This document shows positions 44,975 to 53,782 of a DNA stretch of 64,000 nt, in pieces (within the stretch, counting starts at the first letter, position 1; each line of letters opens with the position of its first letter). This DNA is from Uliginosibacterium flavum (lineage in GTDB: Bacteria > Pseudomonadota > Gammaproteobacteria > Burkholderiales > Rhodocyclaceae). A program made the translations under genes and the position numbers. The DNA lies in contig NZ_JBEWZI010000007.1 in the NCBI RefSeq assembly GCF_040566545.1, forward strand, positions 124,001-188,000, given 5' to 3'. Below the pieces are notes generated by a model, which searched no databases, had not been told where the DNA came from, and saw nothing but the letters and a program-made list of their open reading frames with translations.

Positions 44975-46825
44975 TCATTCCACCGTCACGCTCTTGGCCA
45001 GATTGCGCGGCTTGTCCACGTCGGTGCCGCGTGCGCAGGCGGTGTGGTAGGCCAGCAGTTGCAGCGGCACCACGTGCAGGATCGGTGACAGCGCGCCGTA
45101 GTGCTCCGGCATGCGGATCACGTGCACGCCCGGCTCGCTCTCGATGCGTGAATCGGCATCAGCGAACACGTACAGCTCGCCGCCGCGCGCCTTCACTTCC
45201 TGCATATTGCTTTTGAGTTTATCGACCAGCGCATCATTCGGCGCCACGGTCACCACGGGCATCTCACTGTCCACCAGCGCCAGCGGGCCGTGCTTGAGTT
45301 CGCCGGCCGGATAAGCCTCGGCGTGGATGTAGGAGATTTCCTTGAGCTTGAGCGCGCCTTCCAGCGCAATCGGGTAATGCAGGCCACGGCCCAGGAACAG
45401 CGCGTTCTGCTTCTTCGCGAAGTCCTGCGACCAGGCGATGATCTGCGGCTCCAGCGCCAGCACGCCTTGCAGCGCGACCGGAAGGTGGCGCATCGCACGC
45501 AGGTACTCGGCTTCCTGCGCATCGCTGAGGCGCCCACGCGTCTGCGCAATCGCCAGGGTCAGCAGGAACAGGCCGGCCAGCTGGGTGCTGAAAGCCTTGG
45601 TCGAAGCCACGCCGATCTCGATGCCGGCGCGCGTGATGTAGGCCAGCTTGCATTCACGCACCATCGCGCTGGTGGCCACGTTGCAGATCGTCAGCGTGTG
45701 CTCCATGCCCAGGCTGCGCGCGTGTTTCAGTGCGGCCAGGGTGTCCGCCGTCTCGCCCGACTGGGTGATCGTTACCACCAGCGAACGCGGATTCGGCACG
45801 CTGTCGCGGTAACGGTATTCGCTGGCGATCTCCACCTGGGTGCTGATGCCGGCGATGGATTCCAGCCAGTATTTCGCCGTGCAGCCTGCGTAGTAACTGG
45901 TGCCGCAGGCGAGAATCAGCACCGAATCGATGTCCTTGAACACCTTGTAGGCGCCGTCGCCGAACAGCTCGGGACTGATGCCTTCAACGCCTTGCAGCGT
46001 GTCGCCAATCGCGCGCGGTTGCTCGAAGATTTCCTTCTGCATGAAGTGGCGATACGGGCCCAGCTCGGCCGCGCCGCTGTGCGCGTATACCGTGCGCACT
46101 TCGCGCTCCACGCGCTTGAAACTCAGTTGCGCCCCCTCGCCTTCGCGCGTCTCGATCCAGTATTTGCCGACCTGCAGGTCGACCATGTCGCCCTCTTCCA
46201 GATACACGATCTGGTTGGTCACGCCCGCCAGCGCCATCGCATCGGAGGCGAGGAAATTTTCCCCTTCGCCCACACCCAAGATCAGCGGCGAACCGGCGCG
46301 CGCGCCCACCACGCGATGCGGCTCGTCGCGGCAGAACACGGCAATCGCATACGCACCCTTCAGCTGCACGATGGCGGTTTTCACGGCCGCGAACAAGTCG
46401 CCGTCGTAATGCAGATCGACCAAGTGAGCGATCACCTCGGTGTCGGTCTGGCTGGCAAATTCGTAGCCCTTGGCGCGCAGCTCGGCACGCAGCTCGTCGT
46501 GATTCTCGATGATGCCGTTGTGCACCAGCGCGATGCGCGCATTCGCCAGGCTGGGCGAGAAATGCGGATGCGCGTTATGCACCGCCGGCACCCCGTGCGT
46601 GGCCCAGCGCGTGTGCGCAATCCCGGTGAAGCCGGCCACGCCATCTTCCGCAATCAGCGCATCCAGCTCCGCCACGCGCGAAGTGGACCGCGCCCGGCGC
46701 AGCGCGCCATCCTGATGCACCGCCACGCCGCAGGAGTCGTACCCCCTGTATTCGAGGCGCTTGAGGCCCTCAACGAGGATGGAAACGATGTTGCGCTGGG
46801 AAACGGCTGCGACGATGCCACACAT
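44975..46825 (-). CDS. glmS: Glutamine--fructose-6-phosphate aminotransferase
   Basis: Makes glucosamine-6-phosphate for peptidoglycan and LPS. The 616-residue protein has Cys2 as glutaminase nucleophile (MCGIVAA), HTRWATHG and HNGIIEN in the N-terminal domain. Two SIS domains (CGTSYYAG and SQSGETADT) and the terminal NLAKSVTVE tail follow. The DNA coding for this tail is the TnsD recognition site in Tn7 systems, and a Tn7-like end lies just downstream. glmU is not adjacent. Confidence 0.96.
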   Translation of the reverse strand: MCGIVAAVSQRNIVSILVEGLKRLEYRGYDSCGVAVHQDGALRRARSTSRVAELDALIAEDGVAGFTGIAHTRWATHGVPAVHNAHPHFSPSLANARIALVHNGIIENHDELRAELRAKGYEFASQTDTEVIAHLVDLHYDGDLFAAVKTAIVQLKGAYAIAVFCRDEPHRVVGARAGSPLILGVGEGENFLASDAMALAGVTNQIVYLEEGDMVDLQVGKYWIETREGEGAQLSFKRVEREVRTVYAHSGAAELGPYRHFMQKEIFEQPRAIGDTLQGVEGISPELFGDGAYKVFKDIDSVLILACGTSYYAGCTAKYWLESIAGISTQVEIASEYRYRDSVPNPRSLVVTITQSGETADTLAALKHARSLGMEHTLTICNVATSAMVRECKLAYITRAGIEIGVASTKAFSTQLAGLFLLTLAIAQTRGRLSDAQEAEYLRAMRHLPVALQGVLALEPQIIAWSQDFAKKQNALFLGRGLHYPIALEGALKLKEISYIHAEAYPAGELKHGPLALVDSEMPVVTVAPNDALVDKLKSNMQEVKARGGELYVFADADSRIESEPGVHVIRMPEHYGALSPILHVVPLQLLAYHTACARGTDVDKPRNLAKSVTVE

Positions 46826-46937
46826 GGTGGGTTCCAGTTCGGAAGGGTTGCGATGCCGGCCATGCTAGCGGGGGTCATTCAAAATATGCTTGCAAATAAG
46901 CCATCAATAAGACTATTTATTTCACAAGATAGACTCT

Positions 46938-46954
46938 GTGAAATATAATTTCAC
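46938..46954. promoter_or_regulatory. Operator-like palindrome upstream of glmS
   Basis: GTGAAAT, ATA, ATTTCAC: a perfect 7-bp inverted repeat about 113 bp upstream of the glmS start. A further TTTCAC lies 15 bp to its left. This could be a regulator site for glmS; the regulator is not known. Confidence 0.45.
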
Positions 46955-47007
46955 ACTCGCTGGCACAAAAGAAGCTCGGGCAGCACAGGACTTTCCAGCA
47001 ACTACCT

Positions 47008-47062
47008 CAAGAGCCCCGCCCGGCCTTGCTCTTCAGGCAGGCCTCATGAAGAGGCATAGCCC
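47008..47062. repeat. CTGAAGAG-family palindromic repeat
   Basis: CCTTGCTCTTCAGGCAGG (47024-47041) and CATGAAGAGGC (47045-47055). It lies in the 46826-47321 gap, which has no supported gene, integrase or otherwise. Confidence 0.5.
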
Positions 47063-47321
47063 GCGCGCTCGTCCGGACAGGCAAGGCCAAGACGTTTGCT
47101 GCAGGGGGCTTTGCGAAAAGGCCGGGATCACGGGCGGATCGCGCATTGCCCCGGTCATGCATCTGGCTTACATTGGGCTGGCGGCACAAAGCACGCCCGG
47201 CAGGCGCGGATTGATTCAAGCGGAAAAGTGAGGTTTTTCACAATTCTGTTAGTGCAGCACAAACCGTAGCACAGTGCCGGAAACGCAAGCTGCAAGCCAT
47301 TCTTCGCTGTAAGGCGGCGCC

Positions 47322-47380
47322 ATGTTAGGGAGCACGCGCCGATGTTATGCAGCAAAACTGCTTCCTATAACAAGTTAGGC
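47322..47380 (+). other. attI1-like integron recombination site
   Basis: Blocks ATGTTAGGGAGCA, CGATGTTATGCAGCA, CCTATAACAAGTTAGGC and then ATCAGAAG run parallel to the attI1 site of class 1 integrons (ATGTTATGGAGCA, CGATGTTACGCAGCA, CCTAAAACAAAGTTAGGC, ATCACAAAG). The crossover box GTTAGGC is at 47374-47380. A gene cassette begins immediately after it. No intI gene lies upstream. Confidence 0.65.
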
Positions 47381-47409
47381 ATCAGAAGTGTCAGCCTAGA
47401 GGGGCAACG

Positions 47410-48588
47410 ATGACCGAATCAAACATGCCCGATGGAATTCCTCTTGTAATGGCCGTTAGCGCACCGCTGAAGCTCATTGCGAAAGACGGACGCGACAGTT
47501 GGAAGCCTTCGTTGCAGGATATCAATCGGTCAACCTACGACTACTTGAAGCTCAATCGTGCAAGTGGATTTATCGATGGCAACGTGGCGCCTTACATGAT
47601 GCTCGTAGGCTTCGATGGCAGTTTGGCCATGCCTGCGTTGCCGGAGTTCTCGAATCCGGATGCCGCCCTAAAGATGTTCAATCGCGTATTTCTAGAGATG
47701 CTTCTTGGTGGCGTATACACGGAGGGGGCGCTGCCCGCTGATATTTGCACAGGATGGCTCTTTAATACCGGCTACATACGCATGCATGGTGGCACGAGCC
47801 GAACAACATCGCTGCATTTTTCGCTCCGAGATCGGAGTGCAAGTGTCAGCGACAACATCGTACTGCTCGATCAGAAGCCAATCACTCTTGCAAAGTTGCA
47901 AAAGGCTATTGCTCGCGGACGCGCGATACTTGATAAGTGTGATCCCATCAGTCCTGAAATTGCATTGGCTGGTACAACGCACTACGTAGCTGGGGCACTG
48001 GCCGAGGCGCTAACCTGCATTTGGACCTCTATAGAGCAGATAATTAGTCGAATATGGCGCGTCGAAGTCGAGTCAAAGGCTTCGGTTGACGCCATCCCCA
48101 ATCGCAGCGGTTTTCTCAAGGACTATCGAGTATGGACAACCTCGGCCCGTATAGAACTGCTATTTCAGAAAGGGGTTGTCGAGGCAGGCACGTATAAATT
48201 GCTTAACGTTGCGCGTAAAGCCCGCAATGAGTTCATACACCGCGGATCGCAGCCAGACTTGCCGGATGCAACAGCGGCGCTCACCGGGATGTTCCAGCTT
48301 CTTTCTTCGTGCTCAAGCGACTACAAAAATACGTTGCTGCTCGACGAAACGTGTCGCCAAGTAATTGCTCGATGTATCCGGAGGCCCCGCACCGAGGAAA
48401 AACTGGAGCCGAGCTACTGGAGAGACATTGCTCGCCTGCCTGGCGAGCCTCAATTCAAAGGCAAATACAAGCCATTCGACTTGCAGTTGAAGCCGATATC
48501 AACGTTCGATCCGGCTTATGCGGCAAAGGCGGCACGCGCGAAATCGGATGCGAACCAAGCCGAACAGACCGAGGCAGGCTCAAATTGA
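47410..48588 (+). CDS. Integron cassette gene, HEPN-like hypothetical protein
   Basis: The 392-residue protein has no signal peptide or membrane helix. Near residue 275 the segment NVARKARNEFIHRGSQPD contains R-x4-H, the RNase signature of HEPN domains, preceded by a helix of matching length. The rest is unrecognised, with a mixed alpha/beta N-terminus. It lies between an attI1-like site and an attC-like hairpin, so it is very likely a captured cassette. HEPN proteins in such settings are often toxins or defence proteins; that role is inferred. GGGGCAACG precedes the ATG. Confidence 0.65.
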   Translation: MTESNMPDGIPLVMAVSAPLKLIAKDGRDSWKPSLQDINRSTYDYLKLNRASGFIDGNVAPYMMLVGFDGSLAMPALPEFSNPDAALKMFNRVFLEMLLGGVYTEGALPADICTGWLFNTGYIRMHGGTSRTTSLHFSLRDRSASVSDNIVLLDQKPITLAKLQKAIARGRAILDKCDPISPEIALAGTTHYVAGALAEALTCIWTSIEQIISRIWRVEVESKASVDAIPNRSGFLKDYRVWTTSARIELLFQKGVVEAGTYKLLNVARKARNEFIHRGSQPDLPDATAALTGMFQLLSSCSSDYKNTLLLDETCRQVIARCIRRPRTEEKLEPSYWRDIARLPGEPQFKGKYKPFDLQLKPISTFDPAYAAKAARAKSDANQAEQTEAGSN

Positions 48589-48616
48589 TGCGCACAAGGG
48601 TTTGCACTGCACTGAT

Positions 48617-48682
48617 GCCTAACCCTGCGTTCGAGGCGACCTGCGCGAAAAGCCGCGCAGGCGCCTCAACTCCACGCTAGCC
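48617..48682 (+). other. attC-like recombination site (59-base-element type)
   Basis: Begins GCCTAAC (R'' consensus RYYYAAC) and ends GCTAGCC (degenerate R'; consensus GTTRRRY). Between them GAGGCG and CGCCTC enclose CTGCGCG and CGCGCAG, giving the imperfect folded structure of attC. It starts 28 bp after the cassette stop codon. Confidence 0.68.
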
Positions 48683-48719
48683 AATATCAAAACCCAGTCC
48701 GCATTTTGGGAGTAGTAAT

Positions 48720-49169
48720 ATGGAAGCCATCGAAAACCGCTCTGATTCAAGAAGCATCTTCATCGCAGCAAGCCCGGCGCAGGTCTTCGCTGCGATGAAC
48801 GACCCGGCTCGGGTCGCCCGTTGGTGGGGGCCTGATGGCTTCAGGAACACCATTCATGAGTTCGACTTCCGAGCCGGCGGCATCTGGTTGCTCACCATGC
48901 ACGGGCCCGATGGCAAGGATTATCCGAACGAGAGCCGCTTCACGCGGATTGTGACCGATGAGCTTTTCGAGATCGAACACTTCTCTGGTCACCACTTCAT
49001 TCTGTCCATCGAATTAAGGCCATTCGAGCAAGGTACGCAGATTCACTGGCGTCAAACCTTTGATACGGCTGAGCACTACGCAGGAATCGCCCAGTTCGTT
49101 GCAAATGCCAATGCGCAGAACTTGCAGCGACTGGCGGCAGAAGTTTTGCACACAGGCAACGCCGCCTGA
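48720..49169 (+). CDS. SRPBCC / AHSA1 domain protein
   Basis: The 149-residue protein is a single START/Bet v1-like domain. FIAASPAQVFAAMNDPARVARWWGP is the typical opening of AHSA1 (activator of Hsp90-like) proteins and EFDFRAGGIWLLTMHGPDG the following strands. Such proteins bind hydrophobic ligands; the function is open. GGGAG lies before the ATG. The gene comes directly after the attC-like site. Confidence 0.85.
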   Translation: MEAIENRSDSRSIFIAASPAQVFAAMNDPARVARWWGPDGFRNTIHEFDFRAGGIWLLTMHGPDGKDYPNESRFTRIVTDELFEIEHFSGHHFILSIELRPFEQGTQIHWRQTFDTAEHYAGIAQFVANANAQNLQRLAAEVLHTGNAA

Positions 49170-49382
49170 CCGTGAAACAACCAAGCTCAAGCCAGGTGGA
49201 GCGGGTCATTGACCCGCGCGGGCAAGCCTCCGCTCCGGCATGCTGGCGTTACGCGCGATGAAACAGGACCAGGTCTTGTCTTTTGCCGGCCCCAGCCGTC
49301 CGTGCGGCCTGCAAGCGCCCAGCTCGCAGAAAAATGAATGTTTTACCCCGCCGCCTCGCGGCAATCATTGAGATCAGACAGT

Positions 49383-50069
49383 ATGGACAAGGCAGTCATC
49401 ATCGTTGCAGGCACGGGCAAGCTAGCCCGGGAACTCTTGGGCGCTTTGCCGGGCGCATTAGCGTCCGCCGAGGTGATTGCCTGGGCGGATGCGGGCAAGG
49501 ACGCAGGCAGCGCCATCGTCGTGCATGCCGGCTCGGGCCGGGAACTGGAAGAGATCATCTGCTACTGCCAGACAACGAAATCGACGCTGGTGGAGCTGGC
49601 TACGGGGTCTGAAATCGAGCAGCGCGGCTTCGACTTCCCGGTGGTGCTGTGCCCCAACACCAATATCCTGATGCTCAAGTTCATGGCGATGCTGGCGGCG
49701 AGCGGGTCACTGTTCAGGAATTACCAAGTAAGCATTACCGAATCACATCAGGCTGAAAAATCATCGGTGCCCGGCACCGCAGTCGCGTTGGCGCAATCGC
49801 TGGGCGTGCCAAGCGAAGCGATCCGTTCCATCCGGGACCCGCAAGCGCAGCAGGACGACCTGAAAATCCCCGCCGAATACCTTGCGCGGCATGCTTTCCA
49901 CCGCATCGAGATTGAAGATCAGGTGGGCCGCGTCGTGCTGGAAACCAGCGTATTCGGCCCGGCGCCCTACGCGGAAGGTTTGGCACAGATCATTGCCGCG
50001 ATTCGATCCCACACGCTTGAGAATCGGCGCTACAGCGTGATGGAGTTTATTGAGAATGGCTGGGTTTAG
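49383..50069 (+). CDS. Dihydrodipicolinate reductase-like protein
   Basis: The 228-residue protein resembles DapB-type reductases: a truncated NAD(P) loop (VAGTGKLARELL), CPNTNILMLKFMAML (the C-domain segment where DapB has NFSIGVNL) and TESHQAEKSSVPGTA, close to the DapB substrate motif. Parts of DapB are missing and lysA's own pathway genes are not nearby, so an accessory or altered role is likely. The ATG at 49383 is chosen. Confidence 0.7.
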   Translation: MDKAVIIVAGTGKLARELLGALPGALASAEVIAWADAGKDAGSAIVVHAGSGRELEEIICYCQTTKSTLVELATGSEIEQRGFDFPVVLCPNTNILMLKFMAMLAASGSLFRNYQVSITESHQAEKSSVPGTAVALAQSLGVPSEAIRSIRDPQAQQDDLKIPAEYLARHAFHRIEIEDQVGRVVLETSVFGPAPYAEGLAQIIAAIRSHTLENRRYSVMEFIENGWV

Positions 50070-50147
50070 CCGGCAGGCAGGCGGTGCACATGCGCGTCAA
50101 ACCCTCCTCGACCTGATTTCGCCAACTAACTGCTACAAGGAGCACAG

Positions 50148-50555
50148 ATGATTGATCACACCGGCATCAACGTCAGCGACCTCGCCGCCAGCAAGGCGTT
50201 CTATCAAACAGCCCTCGCCCCGCTCGGATACACCATCAAGCTTGAATTGAAAAATGCGGCGGGGTTTGGCGAAAAGGATGGAGGCGATCCCGGCGGTGAT
50301 TTCTGGCTTTCGTCTGGCACGCCATTCACGCCAAGAAGCCATATTGCCTTCCATGCAAAGAGCGAGGCAGACGTGATTGCCTTCCATGAGGCCGCATTGA
50401 AAGCAGGCGCGAAAGACAACGGCGCTCCGGGCCTGCGCCCGCATTATCACAAGAGCTATTACGCGGCTTTCGTCTACGACCTGGATGGATACAACATAGA
50501 AGCGGTTTGCCACGGAAATAGTCAGGCTCCGTCCATCACGCCCGACGTGGTTTAG
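50148..50555 (+). CDS. VOC (glyoxalase/extradiol) superfamily protein
   Basis: The 135-residue protein has the paired beta-alpha-beta-beta-beta repeats of the VOC fold: MIDHTGINVSDLAASKAFYQ, with His4 as the probable first metal ligand; HIAFHAKSEADVIAFHEAALKAGA; and YYAAFVYDLDGYNIEAVC, with a Glu ligand near the end. The substrate is unknown. AAGGAG precedes the ATG. Confidence 0.88.
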   Translation: MIDHTGINVSDLAASKAFYQTALAPLGYTIKLELKNAAGFGEKDGGDPGGDFWLSSGTPFTPRSHIAFHAKSEADVIAFHEAALKAGAKDNGAPGLRPHYHKSYYAAFVYDLDGYNIEAVCHGNSQAPSITPDVV

Positions 50556-50656
50556 AAATGCTGCGCAAGCATTCAACGCGGGTGGTGGCTTCGCCTAACC
50601 GCCCTTGACTCAGCAATTCGTTCGTCATCCATGAACCCCAAACCATCAAACCCAAA

Positions 50657-51004
50657 ATGCCCCGCCTGAAATCGAAAAACGGCCCCTTCTGTTTCTGGGA
50701 CGGCGAGACGCTGGTGCTCAACATCCTCGGCACGCCGCGCGCCAAGACCGATGCGATCGGCAAGGGCAAAGGCCATCAGCTATGCGTCAGCGTTACGGCC
50801 ACGCCCGTGGCAGGGCGGGCGACCGACCACATGCTGCGCTTTCTGGCGCCGGAGTTCGGGGTGGAGCCGAAAGACATCGAGGTGGTGTTTGGCCGCTTCA
50901 ATATCAATAAGCAACTACGCATCGCCTCACCCAAGCGCCTGCCCGCCGTTGTCAGCAAGGCGCTGGCACGGCAGGCAGGTGATGCGGAGGAGCCGGCGTT
51001 ATGA
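50657..51004 (+). CDS. DUF167 / YggU family protein
   Basis: The 115-residue protein matches the YggU fold: VLNILGTPRAKTDAIG, LCVSVTATPVAGRATDHMLRFLAPEFGV and the RIASPKRLP ending. Family members are small, conserved and of unknown function. The ATG at 50657 gives the normal beginning. Confidence 0.85.
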   Translation: MPRLKSKNGPFCFWDGETLVLNILGTPRAKTDAIGKGKGHQLCVSVTATPVAGRATDHMLRFLAPEFGVEPKDIEVVFGRFNINKQLRIASPKRLPAVVSKALARQAGDAEEPAL

Positions 51005-51065
51005 AAGAGGGGGCGGCTGTCGCCTCGCCCAAGCCACCCCGCGAAAGCTGCGCGCAGAAAGGATC

Positions 51066-51154
51066 TACAGGCAGTCAGGCCGAAGAGCTGCTTGCATGAG
51101 GGCTGTGCAGGCATAGAGCCTGAAGACGCCCGCCACGAGCGGCTCTCCAGCCAC
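51066..51154. repeat. CTGAAGAG-family palindromic repeats
   Basis: GGCCGAAGAGC, GCCTGAAGACGCC and GAGCGGCTCTCCAGCC: degenerate copies in the gap before the Lrp gene. Confidence 0.45.
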
Positions 51155-51207
51155 TCAGTCCTCGGTACTCAGAACTCGGCACTTTTTTAACTCAGAACCC
51201 AGCACTT

Positions 51208-51681
51208 GTGAAACAAATGGACCCCACCGACCTCCGCATCCTCGCCCTGCTGCAGACCGACGCGTCACTTTCCAATCAGGATCTGGCGGCGCGCGTGCAT
51301 GTATCGCCGGCGACCTGCCTGCGCCGGGTGAAACGTCTGACCGACGCGGGCATCATCGAGCGCCGGGTGGCGATCCTGTCGCCCGAGAAAATCGGCGCGG
51401 GGCTGACGGCGATCATCGAGGTGACGCTGGATCAGCAGGCCAGCGAACGCCTGGCAGCCTTCGAGGCGCGCGCGGCGGGCGATGCGGCTGTGCAGCAGTG
51501 CTACCGGGTGTCATCCGGGCCGGATTTCGTGCTGATCCTGCAGGTGGCAGACATGGATGCGTATAACCAGACGGCGCAGCGTCTGTTCGCGGCGGACGCG
51601 AATGTACGTAACGTGCGGGCGTTCTTCTCTGTGCATCGGGCGAAATTCGGTACGCAGATCGTGCTGCCGGCGCCGACTTGA
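51208..51681 (+). CDS. Lrp/AsnC family transcriptional regulator
   Basis: The 157-residue regulator has an N-terminal helix-turn-helix (DPTDLRILALLQTDASLSNQDLAARVHVSPATCLRRVKRL pattern, residues 5-45) and an RAM ligand-binding domain (YRVSSGPDFVLILQVADMDAY). It is probably an amino-acid-responsive regulator. The GTG at 51208 is used; an ATG at 51217 is an alternative. Confidence 0.9.
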   Translation: MKQMDPTDLRILALLQTDASLSNQDLAARVHVSPATCLRRVKRLTDAGIIERRVAILSPEKIGAGLTAIIEVTLDQQASERLAAFEARAAGDAAVQQCYRVSSGPDFVLILQVADMDAYNQTAQRLFAADANVRNVRAFFSVHRAKFGTQIVLPAPT

Positions 51682-51784
51682 GGCTCTGAGCGCGCTATTC
51701 ACGCGTTGCAATCAGGGTGGCATGTTTTTCGGTCACAAAATACAATCGTCAACTTCCTGAATTAACCACCCACCGGGGCGCGCC

Positions 51785-52603
51785 ATGGAACCGCAATACC
51801 GCATCGTGTTCAGCGGAGAAATTCGCGAGGGCCTGAGCCCAACCAAGGTGCGGGCGAATGTGGCTGCGCGCCTGAGCGTGGGCGCACAGCAGATCGAGCG
51901 GATATTTTCCGGCAAGCCGGTGGTACTGAAAAATGGCGTGTCCGAAGCTGCGGGGATCGCCTACGGCGAACGCCTGAGCAGGCTGGGCATGATCGTGAGC
52001 ATGGAGGCGATGCCCGGATCGACGCCGCCTGCCGCGATTGAGCCGCCGCAGGAGGAAGCGCCGGAAGCCGCGCCGGTGCCGGCTTCGACGCCCTTCCCGA
52101 CCCTGGATTCCGAGCCGCAAGCCGAGCCCGTGACCACGGCACCCGAAGCCGCCCCGTCAGCGGCCGCCGCAGCCATCGCGCCTCCCGCGCCGAAGAAGCC
52201 GATCCGCAGTAACGCGGACGAGGCCTGGCTGAGCAGCTCCAGTTTCGCCAATCTGGCACGCACGCATCTGAATCTGGCGCGCGCCGAGGCGCTGCTGAAC
52301 GGTTCGGAATACACCGGCAGCATCATTACGCCGCCCGAGGAACGCCCCTGGCCGCCGCTGGAAACGGAAGCGCCGCCCACGCAGGTTGAGGCGCTGGTCG
52401 AAACTGACAGTGCGCCAGAAGCCGAGGCGCCCGCAGTCGAGCCTCCGGCTCCAGAACCGGTTGCGAGCAGCTTCGTGATCATTCCGGGCACGGGGCAGGA
52501 AAACTCGCTGGTGCTGAGTGGATCTTTCCTGTGCAGCGAATGCGGCACCACACATCAAGTGCACGCCAACATCCAGATCCAGCTGACGAAGCTTCCGGAT
52601 TGA
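51785..52603 (+). CDS. Tandem paralogue 1 of an unrecognised three-domain family
   Basis: The 272-residue soluble protein has three parts. Residues 5-70 form a small conserved domain (YRIVFSGEIREGL, IERIFSGKPVVLKNG). An Ala/Pro-rich linker follows, containing FANLARTHLNLARAEALLNG. The C-terminus has a half zinc knuckle FLCSECGTTHQVH. The same plan is shared with the next gene and, less its C-terminus, with the third. The N-terminal domain is familiar from other proteobacterial proteins of unknown function; I cannot name it. It starts 103 bp after the Lrp gene. Confidence 0.75.
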   Translation: MEPQYRIVFSGEIREGLSPTKVRANVAARLSVGAQQIERIFSGKPVVLKNGVSEAAGIAYGERLSRLGMIVSMEAMPGSTPPAAIEPPQEEAPEAAPVPASTPFPTLDSEPQAEPVTTAPEAAPSAAAAAIAPPAPKKPIRSNADEAWLSSSSFANLARTHLNLARAEALLNGSEYTGSIITPPEERPWPPLETEAPPTQVEALVETDSAPEAEAPAVEPPAPEPVASSFVIIPGTGQENSLVLSGSFLCSECGTTHQVHANIQIQLTKLPD

Positions 52604-52738
52604 GTCCGGGCCAAGCGCCGCACGCCGGGCGGCCGGCCGATGCCGGCCCCGCCAAGTAGATTGTTGTCTCCCAAAAGAAATCGTGGTCGGTTAATCTCCG
52701 GCTGCGATTGCCACGCATGCGTCAAACAAGGGAGCGAC

Positions 52739-53494
52739 ATGGACAAAATTTTTCGGATTGTCTTTCAGGGTGGCCTGCGTGAAGGCCTTGATCCAGCCCT
52801 CGTGCGGCAACAGGCAACGGCCCGCCTGAAGGCCAACCCGGCGCAGGCTGAACGTATCTTTTCCGGCGAGCGCGTGCTGCTCAAACAGAATCTCGACGCT
52901 GCGCAGGCCAAGGCGTATCAAAGTGCGCTGGCGCAGCTCGGGATGCTGGTCACACTGGAAGAGATGAGCCCAGCGGCCCCAGCCGCCGCCTTGAGCGCGC
53001 CGCCGCGCATTGAAGCCCCCAAGCCGGCCGAACTCTGCCAGTTTCAGCGCACCCACATCAATCTGGCCCGCGCCGAGGCGCTGCTGAACGGCACCGATCC
53101 GACCCAGCTAGCGCCCACCATCGCGGCGCCTATGCCTGTGGCTGCCCAGCCCAGACGCAGCGTTCCCCGTGCTGCCGTCGAACCCCGCACGCCGAACGAC
53201 GACTGGATGCACGAATCGGGCTTTGTCAGTCTGGAGCGCGCCCAGAAAAGGCTGGCCGACGCCGCCGCGCAATTCAGTCAGCCCGCCGAAATGCCCGCAC
53301 ACGCAGCCCGCCAGTCGCTGCCAGAGGGCGCGCCGAGCACCGTCATCATCATCCCGCCCGCCCCAGCCACACGCCCGGCACAGATTTTCAGCAGCCAGTT
53401 CCAGTGCCGCCACTGCGGCACCGAACACCAGATTGAAAGCCATCTGCAGCTGAACATCACGACCATGCCCGCAGGCGAGCGCGCGGTGAGCTGA
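52739..53494 (+). CDS. Tandem paralogue 2
   Basis: The 251-residue protein has FRIVFQGGLREGLDP and AERIFSGERVLLKQNL at the N-terminus, a central FQRTHINLARAEALLNG, a long Ala/Pro linker and a C-terminal FQCRHCGTEHQIESH. Identity to paralogue 1 is clear in all three blocks, while the linkers differ. GGGAGCGAC precedes the ATG at 52739. A frame open further upstream to 52640 has no supporting start signal. Confidence 0.75.
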   Translation: MDKIFRIVFQGGLREGLDPALVRQQATARLKANPAQAERIFSGERVLLKQNLDAAQAKAYQSALAQLGMLVTLEEMSPAAPAAALSAPPRIEAPKPAELCQFQRTHINLARAEALLNGTDPTQLAPTIAAPMPVAAQPRRSVPRAAVEPRTPNDDWMHESGFVSLERAQKRLADAAAQFSQPAEMPAHAARQSLPEGAPSTVIIIPPAPATRPAQIFSSQFQCRHCGTEHQIESHLQLNITTMPAGERAVS

Positions 53495-53565
53495 GCGGGA
53501 GGCTGAACCGGGCCTGGAAGGGCGACGTTCACGAAAATCCGGCGTCTGTCCTCCTGAAAAGATAC

Positions 53566-53643
53566 AGCCTGCAGAGCCGCACGGAGCCTCGCTCCGCAGC
53601 CACCATGCCTGAAGAAGCCCGCCAGAAGAGGCTCTTCAGGCAG
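53566..53643. repeat. CTGAAGAG-family palindromic repeat, well preserved
   Basis: ATGCCTGAAGAAGCC (from about 53605) pairs with GGCTCTTCAGGCAG (53630-53643). A second half-copy (CCTGCAGAGCCGC) lies just left. The remaining gap to 53782 is A+T-rich and probably holds the promoter of the next gene. Confidence 0.65.
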
Positions 53644-53782
53644 ACATTTGAGCATTCCGTTTTCGCCGGACGATTGAGTAAGAATAAATCTGACAACTTT
53701 TGTTGCAGCGGCCCAAAAACCCTCCTCAGCACACGGAATCTATGTAAATTCCAGCAAATCAAACATGCATCTGTAGCAAACA

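Noticed and set aside
46938..47231. 97-codon plus-strand frame upstream of the attI-like site
   Set aside because: It runs through a palindromic repeat, has no motif or ribosome-binding site, and does not resemble an integrase.
50591..50640. GCCTAAC after the VOC gene as another attC
   Set aside because: No complementary arms or GTTRRRY end can be found within 150 bp.
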